NCBI RefSeq assembly: GCF_003946515.1
Contig: NZ_RHOM01000014.1
Coordinates: 1 to 63,841 of the forward strand
Length of the DNA stretch: 63,841 bases
Direction: 5' to 3'
Source: Companilactobacillus zhongbaensis
GTDB taxonomy: Bacteria > Bacillota > Bacilli > Lactobacillales > Lactobacillaceae
Part shown: in pieces, positions 19,828 to 29,871 of the stretch
How positions within the stretch are numbered: position 1 is the stretch's first letter
How the letters are laid out: every line of letters starts with the position of its first letter
The notes under the pieces: generated by a model
Told to the model about the DNA's origin: nothing
The model's input: the letters and a program-made list of their open reading frames with translations, nothing else
Database searches by the model: none
Position numbers and translations under genes: made by a program

Positions 19828-21324
19828 ATGAACGAGAAACAAAATCAAACACAGTCACACGTAATGATCGTCACTATCGCGGTCTTTATTGCGACTTTTA
19901 TGACTGCCATCGAGGGTACGATCGTCTCGACAGCGATGCCAACGATCATCGGTAGTCTGCACGGAGTCAGCTTGATGAACTGGGTCTTCTCAATTTACTT
20001 ATTGATGACAGCTGTCTCCACACCAATTTATGGGAAATTGGCCGATATGATCGGTCGAAAGCCAGTCTTTATTTTTGGATTAATTTTATTCGTCATAGGA
20101 TCAGTCTTATGTAGTTTATCCAATTCAATGTTTACCTTGATCCTTTCGCGAGTAGTCCAGGGATTAGGTTCTGGTGCTATCCAGCCTTTAACATTTACTA
20201 TCATTGCCGATATTTTCCCACTAGAAAAAAGAGCAAAAGTATTAGGATTAAACGGATCTTCATGGGGGATCGCCGCAGTTATCGCACCGCTGTTAGGTGG
20301 TTTCATTGTAGAAAAATTAAGCTGGCATTGGGTATTTTTGATCAATTTACCGATCGGTATTATCACTATGATCTTGATCTGGATCTTTTTCAAAGAGGAA
20401 AAACGAGAAAAGTCCAAGGTCAAAATTGATTATATCGGGACAACGTTATTGATCTTCGTATTATTGCCGATCATGCTAGCTTTACAATTTATTGGAACTA
20501 GTTCGGCTTGGTTACCGATCGGCTTAGTGGCATTATCAGTCATTTCGGTTTTCATTTTCATTCGTTTTGAACGAAAAGTCAGTGATCCAATCTTGCCACT
20601 TAGTTTGTTTAAGAACAAAACTTTCGTGATCCAAAACGTAATTGCCTTACTGATTGCCGGTTTTTTGATCAGTTTTGAAGCTTACATCCCAACCTGGATG
20701 CAAGGTATTTTAGGCTTGAGCCCATCAATGGGTGGATTTGCGGTTACGCCTAGTTCAGTAGTTTGGATCTTTGGTTCATTTTGGGCTGGAACTTTGTTGA
20801 AAAAATATGCTCCTAACCGTGTGATCTACATTAGTTTGGTCTTCTTAGCCATTGCTAACGCCTTACTACTATTTGCCCACGTAGGAACACCATTTATTTA
20901 CTTCTTAGCTTTAGCAGCCATTGCCGGAATGGGATTTGGCTTGACCATCACCACAACAACGGTAACAGCGCAAACGGTCGTTCCGGCCGAAAATGTCGGT
21001 GTAGCCACGAGTTTCAATACTTTGCTAAGAACCATTGGCCAATCATTGATGGTCTCTGTTGACGGTATTATTTTGAATACGGCTTTAGCTAACGGTGCAG
21101 CCAATAATAAAAATATTACCGTGGATATGATGAATAAGTTGATCGATCCACAAACAGCTAATCAATTACCAGCTGAATTGATGCCAAAAATGCGTCAGAT
21201 CTTATTCAGCGGCTTGCACAACATTTACGTTGCTGGAGCAATTTTATTGGTCATCGCCTTGTTGCTTAATGCCTTTGAGATCAAGAATAAAAATATTCTT
21301 ACTGCGCATGAACAAAATGGTTAA
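19828..21324 (+). CDS. MFS multidrug transporter, DHA2 family
   Basis: Proton-driven efflux protein of the 14-segment drug:H+ antiporter class (EmrB/QacA-like), 498 aa. The N-terminal half has the DHA motif D-like start (TFMTAIEGTIVSTAMPTI), motif A between helices 2 and 3 (GKLADMIGRKPVF, about 69-81) and the motif C region AVIAPLLGGFI (about 150). Substrate unknown. GGGGGAAAT precedes the ATG. Its last 81 bases overlap the opposite-strand PAP2 gene, an unusual convergent coding overlap. Confidence 0.88.
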   Translation: MNEKQNQTQSHVMIVTIAVFIATFMTAIEGTIVSTAMPTIIGSLHGVSLMNWVFSIYLLMTAVSTPIYGKLADMIGRKPVFIFGLILFVIGSVLCSLSNSMFTLILSRVVQGLGSGAIQPLTFTIIADIFPLEKRAKVLGLNGSSWGIAAVIAPLLGGFIVEKLSWHWVFLINLPIGIITMILIWIFFKEEKREKSKVKIDYIGTTLLIFVLLPIMLALQFIGTSSAWLPIGLVALSVISVFIFIRFERKVSDPILPLSLFKNKTFVIQNVIALLIAGFLISFEAYIPTWMQGILGLSPSMGGFAVTPSSVVWIFGSFWAGTLLKKYAPNRVIYISLVFLAIANALLLFAHVGTPFIYFLALAAIAGMGFGLTITTTTVTAQTVVPAENVGVATSFNTLLRTIGQSLMVSVDGIILNTALANGAANNKNITVDMMNKLIDPQTANQLPAELMPKMRQILFSGLHNIYVAGAILLVIALLLNAFEIKNKNILTAHEQNG

Positions 21325-21912
21325 AATTAACACGACTAAGGCTAATAAGTAGCCACCAAAAACGTCACTCGGGTAGTGGACACCTAAATAGATCCGACTA
21401 GCACCGATGATGATGATCATCAAAGTTGCTAACGTCGAAACGATGACGCGGCTACTAATTTTTTTGAAAACAAACCAACAAATTATTAATAATGGAATAT
21501 AAAGGCTTAATGCAGATGAGCTGTGACCGCTAGGATAACTGAGACTACTTTCGAAGACAAAGTGATGGTGATCAGGTCGAGGACGTCTGATTAAGTCTTT
21601 TATTATGGTATTCAAAGTTACGACGATCAATTTGTTACTAGCTAGAAAAATCGCTGCGTAGTAGTATTTTTTCACTATCAAGATAATGACTAGAGCGACT
21701 GAAATGACGATCGTCCAAAAAGTCCCACCGATGTTGGTCAAGAATTTAACCTTAGCTAATAAGTTTTGAGTGTGATTTTGATAAAACAAGTCGATGAAAA
21801 AATTGTCGAAATCATGGATTAAAGCCGCATTGGTGGCGACTAAATAGGTCCATAATATAAATAAAATTATTAAAATAATTTCGGAGGTCCATAAAAACTT
21901 TTTGGAGATCAT
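21244..21912 (-). CDS. PAP2-family membrane phosphatase
   Basis: Integral-membrane phosphatase of 222 aa, probably acting on lipid pyrophosphates such as undecaprenyl pyrophosphate or on phosphatidic acid. The three catalytic motifs are present: KDLIRRPRP, YPSGHSS and SRIYLGVHYPSD. About six hydrophobic segments are visible. The stop lies inside the MFS gene: the last 27 codons, RSKNIFILDLKG and beyond, are antisense to the end of that gene, so the C-terminal tail could be an extension gained by loss of an earlier stop. No terminator is visible. Confidence 0.85.
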   Translation of the reverse strand: MISKKFLWTSEIILIILFILWTYLVATNAALIHDFDNFFIDLFYQNHTQNLLAKVKFLTNIGGTFWTIVISVALVIILIVKKYYYAAIFLASNKLIVVTLNTIIKDLIRRPRPDHHHFVFESSLSYPSGHSSSALSLYIPLLIICWFVFKKISSRVIVSTLATLMIIIIGASRIYLGVHYPSDVFGGYLLALVVLILTILFMRSKNIFILDLKGIKQQGDDQ

Positions 21913-21991
21913 TTATTTTTACCTTCTGTATTGTTTAAATTTTGTTTAAGAAATATAATAGTACTAATGTATTAAAGGGGGTGTTGTGTAG

Positions 21992-23395
21992 ATGACTATT
22001 TCGCGTCGAGAACGCAAAATTGAAGAAAATAAGTTGTACCGCCAAAACTCAAGAAAACAGGCTAACGCCAATTTAAAGAAGAACATGACTATTTTAGGAG
22101 CAGGTTTATTCTTTAGTGGAGTTACTGCGCAAGCTACAACTGCTCTAACAGAGCACAGAGTATTTGCGGACACTTATGCAAACGACACCAACGACCAAAC
22201 TACTGATACTACTACCACAACTAATACGGGAGTAGGGATGTTGACCCCACGTGGCGTTGGTGACCAAAGTTTTATTCAATATATTGGCAACTCAGCTCAA
22301 AAGCTAGCTGGCAATAATGATTTATATGCTTCAGTTATGATTGCACAAGCAATGATCGAAAGTGGATGGGGAACTTCAGGACTAGCTAGTGCACCTAATT
22401 ACAATTTATTCGGTATTAAAGGTGCTTACAAAGGAACTGCCGTTAACATGCCCACTCAAGAAGACGATGGATCAGGTAATTTGTACTCGATCCAATCTGA
22501 CTTTAAGAAATATCCTTCTTACAAAGAATCTTTGGAAGATTATGTTTCTTTGATCAGAGGTGGCGTTTCCGGTAACCCACAAATGTATGCGAGAACTTGG
22601 AAGAGCAACACTAGTTCATACAAAGACGCAACTGCCTTCTTGACTGGTAAGTATGCTACAGATACTACTTATGCTGATAAATTAAATAATATCATCGAAA
22701 AGTATAACTTAACTAGATTTGATGAAGCTGACTCCGACGAACAAAACGAAACTTATGTTTTTGCTCAAGGAGACACGCTTCAATCAGTTGCTGATAAGTT
22801 CAACATTACTTTAGAAACATTGATGAGATTAAATAATTTGAAGACTTCCAGTTATGTTTATCCTGGCAAGACTTTGATCGTTAACCAAGTGATCACACCA
22901 GCTGGAACAACCGATAGTGACACCGAAGCTAACTCTGATCCAGTGTTAGTTAATACTTCTAACGTTGTTGATGACAACGTTGAAGCAACATCTAATAATA
23001 ATGTTTATGGTGATCAACAAGCACCGATCATTGTTCAAGATGAGACTAATGGTGTGACAGTTTATGATCCATCGCAAGCTACTGACCAAGTTGCTGTCAA
23101 CATTTCAAGTAATGACACGAACGTTGCACCAACTAATAACACTAGTGCTGATCAAACAAATGATGTTCAAAGTAGCGTACCTGATCAAAATGTAGCTGCT
23201 ACACAGGCTGCTACATCGAATAATGACGATACTGCCAACACGCAAAGTGCTTCTGTACCAGAATCGATTACGGTCAAAGCTGGCGATACTTTGGATAGTC
23301 TTGCTCGTCAATATAACACGACTGTTGACCACTTAAAACAAATTAATAATTTAGATTCTAACTTATTAGTTGTCGGACAACAATTAAAGTTGTAA
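21992..23395 (+). CDS. secreted LysM glucosaminidase-type autolysin
   Basis: Peptidoglycan hydrolase of 467 aa for cell separation or turnover. A charged N-terminus (about 35 aa) precedes a hydrophobic signal segment ILGAGLFFSGVTAQA. The GH73 domain spans about 85-240 with the catalytic glutamate in QAMIESGWG (about 123) and NLFGIKG. A LysM domain follows (about 250-300, FAQGDTLQSVADKFNI), then about 110 residues of Asn/Thr/Asp/Gln-rich linker and a C-terminal LysM (about 425-467, VKAGDTLDSLARQYN). GGGGGTG lies before the ATG. leuS leader RNA follows. Confidence 0.9.
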   Translation: MTISRRERKIEENKLYRQNSRKQANANLKKNMTILGAGLFFSGVTAQATTALTEHRVFADTYANDTNDQTTDTTTTTNTGVGMLTPRGVGDQSFIQYIGNSAQKLAGNNDLYASVMIAQAMIESGWGTSGLASAPNYNLFGIKGAYKGTAVNMPTQEDDGSGNLYSIQSDFKKYPSYKESLEDYVSLIRGGVSGNPQMYARTWKSNTSSYKDATAFLTGKYATDTTYADKLNNIIEKYNLTRFDEADSDEQNETYVFAQGDTLQSVADKFNITLETLMRLNNLKTSSYVYPGKTLIVNQVITPAGTTDSDTEANSDPVLVNTSNVVDDNVEATSNNNVYGDQQAPIIVQDETNGVTVYDPSQATDQVAVNISSNDTNVAPTNNTSADQTNDVQSSVPDQNVAATQAATSNNDDTANTQSASVPESITVKAGDTLDSLARQYNTTVDHLKQINNLDSNLLVVGQQLKL

Positions 23396-23399
23396 TATG

Positions 23400-23634
23400 T
23401 ATGTCAAAGGAAATAGTAAGATCAAATTGATTTTTCAGAAAGTGCATGGTCGTTGTGAATGCATATTCAATTGATCTGAACTCGTCCACTAAGTTTTTGG
23501 AAGCTGAACTAATAGTAAGCTGCCACGATTGGTCCATGTTACGGATTTCAAGCGTCACTCTTATTTGAGTGGAACTTAGGTGGTACCGCGATAATTCGTC
23601 CTATGATCATAAGATCATAGGACTTTTTTTATGG
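23400..23634 (+). promoter_or_regulatory. T-box leader of leuS
   Basis: The T-box sequence AGGTGGTACCGCG lies at 23578-23590, followed by a terminator (23599-23632, TCCTATGATC / GATCATAGGA then T-run) and the leuS RBS GGAGG. Stem I lies upstream; CTC at 23481-23483 is a possible leucine specifier codon but its position in the loop is not certain. Uncharged tRNA-Leu should stabilise the antiterminator and switch leuS on. Confidence 0.9.
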
Positions 23635-23644
23635 AGGAAAAGGT

Positions 23645-26062
23645 ATGTCGTATAATCACAATGTCGTTGAGAAAAAATGGCAAAAGTACTGGAAAGAAAA
23701 TAATACTTTCAAGACTGGTACAGATAAGAACAAGAAGAATTTTTATGCATTGGATATGTTCCCATATCCATCTGGACAAGGACTTCACGTAGGTCACCCA
23801 GAAGGATACACCGCTACTGATATCGTAGCTAGAATGAAACGTATGCAAGGTTACAATGTGTTGCATCCAATGGGCTTTGATGCCTTTGGGTTGCCAGCTG
23901 AGCAATATGCTTTAGATACTGGTCATAATCCAGCTGATTTCACAGAAAAGAATATCAACAATTTCAAGCGCCAGATCAATTCATTAGGATTCTCATACGA
24001 TTGGGATCGTGAAGTTCAAACGACTGATCCTAAATTTTATAAGTGGACTCAATGGATCTTCGAACAAATGTACAAAAAGGGTCTCGCTTATGAAGCTAAA
24101 GTACCAGTTAACTGGAGTCCTGATCTAGGTACAGTTGTTGCTAACGAAGAAGTTATCGATGGTAAGACTGAACGTGGTGGTTATCCTGTTTATAGAAAAC
24201 CAATGCGTCAATGGATGCTGAAGATCACAGCTTACGCTGACAGATTGTTGGATGACCTCGATTTGATCGACTGGCCAGAATCTATCAAAGAAATGCAACG
24301 TAACTGGATCGGTCGTTCAGTAGGTTCTGAGATCGATTTTCCAGTTGATGGAACATCAGAAACAGTTCAAGTATTCTCAACTAGACCAGATACGATTTTT
24401 GGTGCAACTTACATGGTCTTAGCTCCAGAACATGATTTAGTTGATAAGATCACAACTGATGGTCAAAAAGCCGAAATCGAAGCCTATAAGAAAAAGATTG
24501 CTAATAAATCTGATTTGGAAAGAACTGACTTGAACAAGGATAAGACAGGTGCCTTCACTGGTGCATATGCTGTTAACCCTGTTTCTGGTGAAAAAATTCC
24601 AATTTGGATCTCAGATTATGTTTTAAGTACTTACGGTTTTGGTGCAGTTATGGCTGTTCCTGCTCATGACGATCGTGATTATGAATTCGCTAAGAAATTT
24701 GACTTGCCAATTACACAAGTTATCGAAGGTAACATCGACAATGCAGCTTATACAGGTGATGGCAAGCATATCAATTCCGACTTTTTGAATGATATGGGCA
24801 AAGATGAAGCTATCGATACGATGGTTCAATACCTTGAAGATAAGAAGATCGGTAAGAAGAAAGTAAACTACAAGTTACGTGATTGGCTATTCTCACGTCA
24901 AAGATACTGGGGTGAACCAATTCCTGTTATCCATTGGGAAGATGGCGAAACTACTTTAGTACCTGAGGACGAATTGCCACTAGAATTGCCTGCAGATGAC
25001 AATATTGCACCTTCAGGAACTCCAGAAAGCCCACTTGCTAACTTGACTGACTGGGTAAATGTCGTTGATAAAAACGGTCGTAAGGGACGTCGTGAAACGA
25101 ATACAATGCCACAATGGGCAGGTAGTTCATGGTACTACTTAAGATACGTTGATCCACACAATGATGAAAAATTAGCTGACTACGACTTATTGAAACAATG
25201 GTTGCCAGTTGATCTATACATCGGTGGTGCAGAACACGCTGTGCTTCACTTGCTTTATGCTAGATTCTGGCACAAGGTATTGTACGATCTAGGCGTTGTT
25301 CCAACTAAAGAACCTTTCCAAAAATTATTCAACCAAGGGATGATCCTCGGTGATAACCATGAAAAGATGTCTAAATCAAAAGGTAACGTGGTCAACCCTG
25401 ATGATGTTGTTGAATCATACGGTGCCGATACTTTGAGACTTTATGAAATGTTCATGGGACCTTTGGATGCTTCAATTTCTTGGTCAGAAGATGGTTTAGC
25501 AGGTGCCAACAAGTTCTTGGAACGTGTTTGGAGATTGTTCATCAATAACGATGATGACAATACAGTTAAAACTGACTTCTTGACCGACGATAACAATGGT
25601 AATTTGGATAAAGTTTATAACGAAACTGTCAAAAAAGTGACAGATGACTTGGAATCACTTCATTTCAATACAGCCATCTCACAAATGATGGTCTTCGTAA
25701 ACGAAGCTAACAAGCAAGATACAATGCCTAAGCAATACGCTGAAGGCTTGATCAAGATGCTTGCTCCAATTGCTCCTCACATGATGGAAGAATTGTGGAA
25801 TAAGTTAGGTCATGACGAATCGATCACTTATGCTGCTTGGCCAGAATTTGATGAAAGTAAACTTGTTTCCGATACAGTTGAGATGATCATTCAAGTTAAC
25901 GGTAGATTACGTGATAAGCTTGAGTTACCGGTTGATATTGATAAGGAAAAGGTTAAGGAACTTGCTCTTACTGATGAGAAAGTTCAGAAGTTCTTGGATG
26001 GTAAGGATGTTGTGAAGGTTATTGTTGTGCCTAATAAGATCGTTAACATTGTAGTTAAATAG
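23645..26062 (+). CDS. leuS: leucyl-tRNA synthetase
   Basis: Charges tRNA-Leu; 805 aa, the usual length for the bacterial enzyme. The class I HIGH motif appears as [12 protein letters not shown] (about 40-51) and KMSKS as EKMSKSKGN (about 572-580). The CP1 editing domain lies between (about 220-410, with [11 protein letters not shown] at its start). The last 80 bases shift to T/G-ending codons near the repeat that follows. Confidence 0.97.
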   Translation: MSYNHNVVEKKWQKYWKENNTFKTGTDKNKKNFYALDMFPYPSGQGLHVGHPEGYTATDIVARMKRMQGYNVLHPMGFDAFGLPAEQYALDTGHNPADFTEKNINNFKRQINSLGFSYDWDREVQTTDPKFYKWTQWIFEQMYKKGLAYEAKVPVNWSPDLGTVVANEEVIDGKTERGGYPVYRKPMRQWMLKITAYADRLLDDLDLIDWPESIKEMQRNWIGRSVGSEIDFPVDGTSETVQVFSTRPDTIFGATYMVLAPEHDLVDKITTDGQKAEIEAYKKKIANKSDLERTDLNKDKTGAFTGAYAVNPVSGEKIPIWISDYVLSTYGFGAVMAVPAHDDRDYEFAKKFDLPITQVIEGNIDNAAYTGDGKHINSDFLNDMGKDEAIDTMVQYLEDKKIGKKKVNYKLRDWLFSRQRYWGEPIPVIHWEDGETTLVPEDELPLELPADDNIAPSGTPESPLANLTDWVNVVDKNGRKGRRETNTMPQWAGSSWYYLRYVDPHNDEKLADYDLLKQWLPVDLYIGGAEHAVLHLLYARFWHKVLYDLGVVPTKEPFQKLFNQGMILGDNHEKMSKSKGNVVNPDDVVESYGADTLRLYEMFMGPLDASISWSEDGLAGANKFLERVWRLFINNDDDNTVKTDFLTDDNNGNLDKVYNETVKKVTDDLESLHFNTAISQMMVFVNEANKQDTMPKQYAEGLIKMLAPIAPHMMEELWNKLGHDESITYAAWPEFDESKLVSDTVEMIIQVNGRLRDKLELPVDIDKEKVKELALTDEKVQKFLDGKDVVKVIVVPNKIVNIVVK

Positions 26063-26072
26063 TTTTAAATTG

Positions 26073-26104
26073 AGCTGGTCTATTTGGATAGATCAGCTTT
26101 TTTG
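26073..26104 (+). terminator. terminator of leuS
   Basis: Stem AGCTGGTCTA / TAGATCAGCT and a T-run; repeat A2 begins 7 bases later. Confidence 0.85.
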
Positions 26105-26110
26105 ATGGGA

Positions 26111-26360
26111 GGTTCACTGCCGGTTCTGCGGAAGGGTTCCGGGAATTGCGACCGTGGAACGCCATGGGCACCACTCTGAGCTATCCGGGAAGTTCGCCCG
26201 GACATCTCACAGCTGGGCCTTCCACTAAGCTCCTTCGTCGCTAAGTGGAATTTCATGGCTGACGGTCGAATTCCCTCCACCCTCCCGCAGAACCTAGGGT
26301 AGTATAACTATCTTATTTTTGTGGGTGGGGACGGTACTTAGTTTTGTTTGCTTAAACTGT
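26111..26360 (+). repeat. structured intergenic repeat, family A, copy 2
   Basis: Same layout as at 12.7 kb: GGTTCACTGCC, basal stem 26122-26136 with 26280-26294 (one mismatch), second stem GGGAATTGCGACCGT / ACGGTCGAATTCCC with a bulge at the same place, internal hairpin TCCGGGAAGTTCGCCCGGA, terminal hairpin TTCCACT...AAGTGGAA, and the tail TTTTTGTGGG...ACGGTACTTAGTTTT. Stem sequences differ from copy 1 while pairing is kept. The remaining spacer to 26754 (about 390 bases) holds no gene that I can support and is strongly T/G-rich. Confidence 0.82.
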
Positions 26361-26754
26361 TTTAATTTAGTTTGTGGTACTGATTTTTTGATTATTCTTA
26401 CGATTTTTATTGAGTGATTTATCTGTTTAATATTTCTTTGGGATATCATCGGTTGCTAGTTAGTGCTAACTAGTTCTTGTTAGTGTTAATTTGCGTTGTT
26501 TTGTTATATCCGTTTTCTTTCTAGTGTTACTTGGGTGGTGCACTATTGTTTTTTCTTCTTTTAAGTTGTTTTTAATGATGGTTGTTTTTGGTTGACTTGT
26601 TTTGCTGGGGACTGTATTTTTTTGTTGATGGTTGTGGCTCTTGATTTTTTTGGGGATTAAGAGTAATTTTAAGGTTCTGAGTTTATAATTATTTTTGAGA
26701 GTCGCTTTAATTTTGGTATAATTGTTGAGATAGTTTTTAAGGTGGTGCTAATTT

Positions 26755-28422
26755 TTGAACAAGGATAAGCAAGATGGTCAAGAGGCTATTCCGGTTTTGA
26801 ATCCTGAGGCGTCTAGTCAAGATACTATGTTAAAAGGTTCTGTCTGGATGACTGCTGGGAGTATTTTTTCTCGGGTGCTTGGTGCTATTTATATTATTCC
26901 TTGGATGGCTTGGATGGGGTCTTATTATCCTTCAGCCAATGCTTTGTTTGCCAAGGGTTACAATATTTATAGTTTGTTTTTGATCATTTCTACTGCCGGT
27001 ATTCCTGGTGCTATTTCTAAGCAGATTTCTCATTACAATGCTTTGGATGAGTACGCTACTGGGAATCGGTTGTTTAAACAAGGGCTGAAAATAATGGCCT
27101 TGATGGGTATTATTTTTGGAGCCATTATGTTTTTTGGTGCTTCAGCTATTGCCTTTATTTTTACTGATGGAGATCCTAATAGTATCCCCGTTATTAAATC
27201 ACTAGGGATCGCTGTTTTAGTTATTCCTATTTTGAGTATTTTGCGTGGATACATGCAAGGATATTCGGACATGGCACCGTCGGCTATTTCACAGTTGGTG
27301 GAACAAATTGCTCGTGTGCTTTATATGTTGGCAGCTACTTATTTGATCATGCAAGTTCAAAAGGGTAGTTACGTTAGTGCTGTGACTCAGTCGACGTTTG
27401 CTGCATTCATTGGTGCAATTTTTGCCATCGGGATCTTAATGATCTACATTTTTAAAAAGCTGCCTAAGTTGCGAGCTCTTTCTCGTAATGGTCAGCCAGC
27501 TTCTGCGATCAATAAGAATTTTGCCCGTGAAATTTTTGAACAGGCTTTTCCATTCATTATCATGGATGCCGGGATAACATTTTTCAATTTGTACGACCAA
27601 TCGACTTTCCAACAATTTATGTTGATGTTCGTTGATGCTACCAAAGTTCAGTTGGATAACTATTATTCATTGTTTGGTTTCCAGGCTAACAAATTGATCA
27701 TGATCATCGTTTCGTTGTCGACAGCGATGGCAGTTACGGCCGTTCCGATCCTTTCGGGATTATTCGCTAAAGGTGATAAAAAAGATATTGAAGATCAAAT
27801 CAGCAATACGCTGGAGTTATTCTTTTTCATCATGATCCCTTCGGCTATCGGGATGTACGCTGTCTCACAACCACTTTGGACGACTTTTTATCGTTATGAT
27901 GCTTTAGGTATTTCGATGCTACAATTTTCATCGATCATGTCGATTTTACTGGGATTATTTACTGTTTTATCAGCAGTTTTACAAGCATTGTATCGAAATA
28001 AATTAGCTATTAAATATTTAGTAATTGGTTTTATTGTTAAAGTGATTATTCAAGTGCCAATGATTGGCTTGTTCCATGAGTTTGGACCACTTGTCGCTAC
28101 AAGTATTAGTATGGCAGCGATCTGCTGGTTAATGCTTCGTAAGCTATATCAAATTTATCCTTTCAACATTGAACGGACTGAAAACAGGATCAGTGGAATC
28201 ATCATTTTTTCCATTGTGATGTTTGTCTTCGTCTTGATCATCAATTGGATCGTTTATCGTTTCGTTGGTGATTCAGACCGTATCGTTAGTTTGTTCGTTC
28301 TGATTTTTGAAGCTATCGTCGGGGCTGGGATTTTTGGTTACTTGGTTTTGAAGACTAAGTTGGCTGATAAAATTCTTGGTTCTCGAGTTGAGCGGATACG
28401 TCGATTGGTAAGGATCAAGTAG
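26755..28422 (+). CDS. MurJ/YtgP-like lipid II or polysaccharide flippase
   Basis: Member of the MOP/PST flippase superfamily, 555 aa with about 14 membrane segments. The N-terminal TMLKGSVWMTAGSIFSRVLG is typical of the SpoVB/YtgP branch, whose B. subtilis member is a lipid II flippase (MurJ); polysaccharide export is the alternative. TTG start with AAGGTGG upstream. The first few hundred bases are heavily T/G-biased (about 67% T+G at 26821-26940), fading towards the 3' end. Confidence 0.85.
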   Translation: MNKDKQDGQEAIPVLNPEASSQDTMLKGSVWMTAGSIFSRVLGAIYIIPWMAWMGSYYPSANALFAKGYNIYSLFLIISTAGIPGAISKQISHYNALDEYATGNRLFKQGLKIMALMGIIFGAIMFFGASAIAFIFTDGDPNSIPVIKSLGIAVLVIPILSILRGYMQGYSDMAPSAISQLVEQIARVLYMLAATYLIMQVQKGSYVSAVTQSTFAAFIGAIFAIGILMIYIFKKLPKLRALSRNGQPASAINKNFAREIFEQAFPFIIMDAGITFFNLYDQSTFQQFMLMFVDATKVQLDNYYSLFGFQANKLIMIIVSLSTAMAVTAVPILSGLFAKGDKKDIEDQISNTLELFFFIMIPSAIGMYAVSQPLWTTFYRYDALGISMLQFSSIMSILLGLFTVLSAVLQALYRNKLAIKYLVIGFIVKVIIQVPMIGLFHEFGPLVATSISMAAICWLMLRKLYQIYPFNIERTENRISGIIIFSIVMFVFVLIINWIVYRFVGDSDRIVSLFVLIFEAIVGAGIFGYLVLKTKLADKILGSRVERIRRLVRIK

Positions 28423-28426
28423 GGAA

Positions 28427-28454
28427 AACAACATCGTGATCGGTGTTGTTTTTT
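28427..28454 (+). terminator. terminator of the flippase gene
   Basis: Stem AACAACATC / GGTGTTGTT (with G-T pairs) and a T-run, 4 bases past the stop. Confidence 0.8.
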
Positions 28455-28499
28455 ATATGATGAGATACAATAGTGGCGAAATGATTCAAAGGTAAACAA

Positions 28500-28543
28500 A
28501 AAAAGAGGCGATTCCGAAATGTGATATCGGTCGTCTCTTTTTG
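28500..28543. terminator. bidirectional terminator, mainly for nnrD
   Basis: AAAGAGGCGATTCCGA... pairs with TCGGTCGTCTCTTT; it is flanked by A and T tracts and sits just beyond the nnrD stop on the minus strand. Confidence 0.75.
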
Positions 28544-28545
28544 AT

Positions 28546-29394
28546 TTATTCTTTTTTGTTGGTGACTATTTTTTGCATTGTTTTGGGGATTGCTTCTATT
28601 AGTTTTTCAGGAAGCACTACGTAATTCTTTTTGTAGATTTTGTCAGCGATATCGCTATGCAAGAATAGGGCAGCTTCGACTGTGTTTTGAGAGAAGCCGA
28701 ATTGGCCGACGAAAGCTGCTATTATTCCGGTTAAGGTGTCTCCCATGCCTCCTGTAGCCATTCCTGGGTTGCCGGCGATTATTTGGTTGGCAGAACCTTC
28801 GTAGTATACTTCTGAAAGGTGTTTTTTGACTATTAGCAGGGCATTTGGTGCTAATTCGTGTAATTGCTCTAGATTGTTTTTTGGCGATTGCTCAGGGATC
28901 TCTAGCTGGGATAGACGTTGCCATTCCCCTTGATGTGGAGTCAAAATTACATTTGCTTGGATTTTTGAAATGTCGATGTTTGCTTGCGCGATTATGGTTA
29001 GGGCAGAGGCATCAAAAATGATGGTTTGATCCATATGTGTGTGATCTAGTAGTAATGAAATGAGCGATTCACTGTACTGTGATGTTCCTAAGCCAGGTCC
29101 AATCGCTATGACGTCGGCGTTTTTGATGGCATCGATGATTTCAATCAAGTGGTGGTAGTCGATGGTCATTGCCTCAGGGATCCTTGTGTTGATGGCCGAG
29201 AACTTTTCAGGGATAGTTGCGACTGTCACTAAACCAGCCCCAGAATGGATCGCAGCGGAAGCGGACATTATTGCGGCACCGCCAAAATTAGATGAGCCCG
29301 CGATGATCAAAATTTTTCCATAGTTTCCCTTAAAAGAAATTGGATCACGTGGTGTAATTACTTGTTTTAAGATTGATTTATCTATTTTTTGCAT
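28546..29394 (-). CDS. nnrD: ADP-dependent NAD(P)H-hydrate dehydratase
   Basis: Metabolite-repair enzyme that restores damaged NAD(P)H hydrates. The 282-aa ribokinase-like protein shows KILIIAGSSNFGGAAIMSASAA near the N-terminus, the AIGPGLG motif (about 99-105), TPHQGE (about 153-158) and the signature NPGMATGGMGDTLTGI (about 210-225). The C-terminal domain only is present; the NnrE epimerase partner domain is absent. On the plus strand the gene is T/G-rich, so its coding strand is A/C-rich, unusual for a coding strand. Confidence 0.92.
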   Translation of the reverse strand: MQKIDKSILKQVITPRDPISFKGNYGKILIIAGSSNFGGAAIMSASAAIHSGAGLVTVATIPEKFSAINTRIPEAMTIDYHHLIEIIDAIKNADVIAIGPGLGTSQYSESLISLLLDHTHMDQTIIFDASALTIIAQANIDISKIQANVILTPHQGEWQRLSQLEIPEQSPKNNLEQLHELAPNALLIVKKHLSEVYYEGSANQIIAGNPGMATGGMGDTLTGIIAAFVGQFGFSQNTVEAALFLHSDIADKIYKKNYVVLPEKLIEAIPKTMQKIVTNKKE

Positions 29395-29452
29395 TACATA
29401 TCCTCATTTTTATGGTATCGTTTTAAGGTAAGCTTATCACAAATGAAGTTTT

Positions 29453-29536
29453 GCTGCTGTGGCGGAATTGGCAGACGCGCAGCGTTCAGGTCGCTGTATG
29501 GGTTTCCATGTGCAAGTTCGACTCTTGTCAGCAGCA
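29453..29536 (+). tRNA. tRNA-Leu (anticodon CAG)
   Basis: Class II tRNA with acceptor GCTGCTG (29453-29459) / CAGCAGC (29529-29535), discriminator A29536. Anticodon stem CAGCG/CGCTG encloses loop TTCAGGT. Long variable arm and T-arm CAAGTTCGACTCTTG present. No CCA is encoded. Confidence 0.93.
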
Positions 29537-29541
29537 CTCTT

Positions 29542-29588
29542 AAAAAGCTAACAAACTTTGATATATCAATGTTTGTTAGCTTTTTTTA
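29542..29588 (+). terminator. terminator after tRNA-Leu
   Basis: 15-bp stem AAAAAGCTAACAAAC / GTTTGTTAGCTTTTT and a T-run. Confidence 0.9.
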
Positions 29589-29709
29589 TGTGTGGCAAAT
29601 TGATCTGAAAGTTATCAGTGAATAATGGAATGAAAAACAATTGTCAAAAAATAGTTTATCTTTACTTGTGATTTATTTATTTAATCAATACCGCAAAGTG
29701 ACATTTGCT

Positions 29710-29748
29710 TTGACAAAAGGTGTTGTTATAGTAATGTATTCGGTTACA
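29710..29748 (+). promoter_or_regulatory. possible promoter with overlapping cre (CcpA) site
   Basis: TTGACA (29710-29715) and TAATGT (29732-29737) at 16 nt. TGTATTCGGTTACA (29735-29748) matches the cre consensus TGWAANCGNTNWCA at 13 of 14 positions and overlaps the -10 hexamer, so CcpA would repress from here. It lies 124 bases before the 39-aa peptide gene. Confidence 0.5.
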
Positions 29749-29831
29749 AAATATTTGAATAAATTTCTGGTAAATTGAATTATACTTTTAAAAATTAGAA
29801 CTAATTATTTAAATATTATGAACCTAAATGT

Positions 29832-29840
29832 GCTATAATT
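29832..29840 (+). promoter_or_regulatory. extended -10 promoter of the 39-aa peptide gene
   Basis: TGCTATAAT is an exact extended -10 element, about 30 nt before the start codon. No good -35 hexamer is seen, as is common with extended -10 promoters. Confidence 0.6.
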
Positions 29841-29871
29841 AAAACAATAATTATACAGGAGGGTTTTTACT

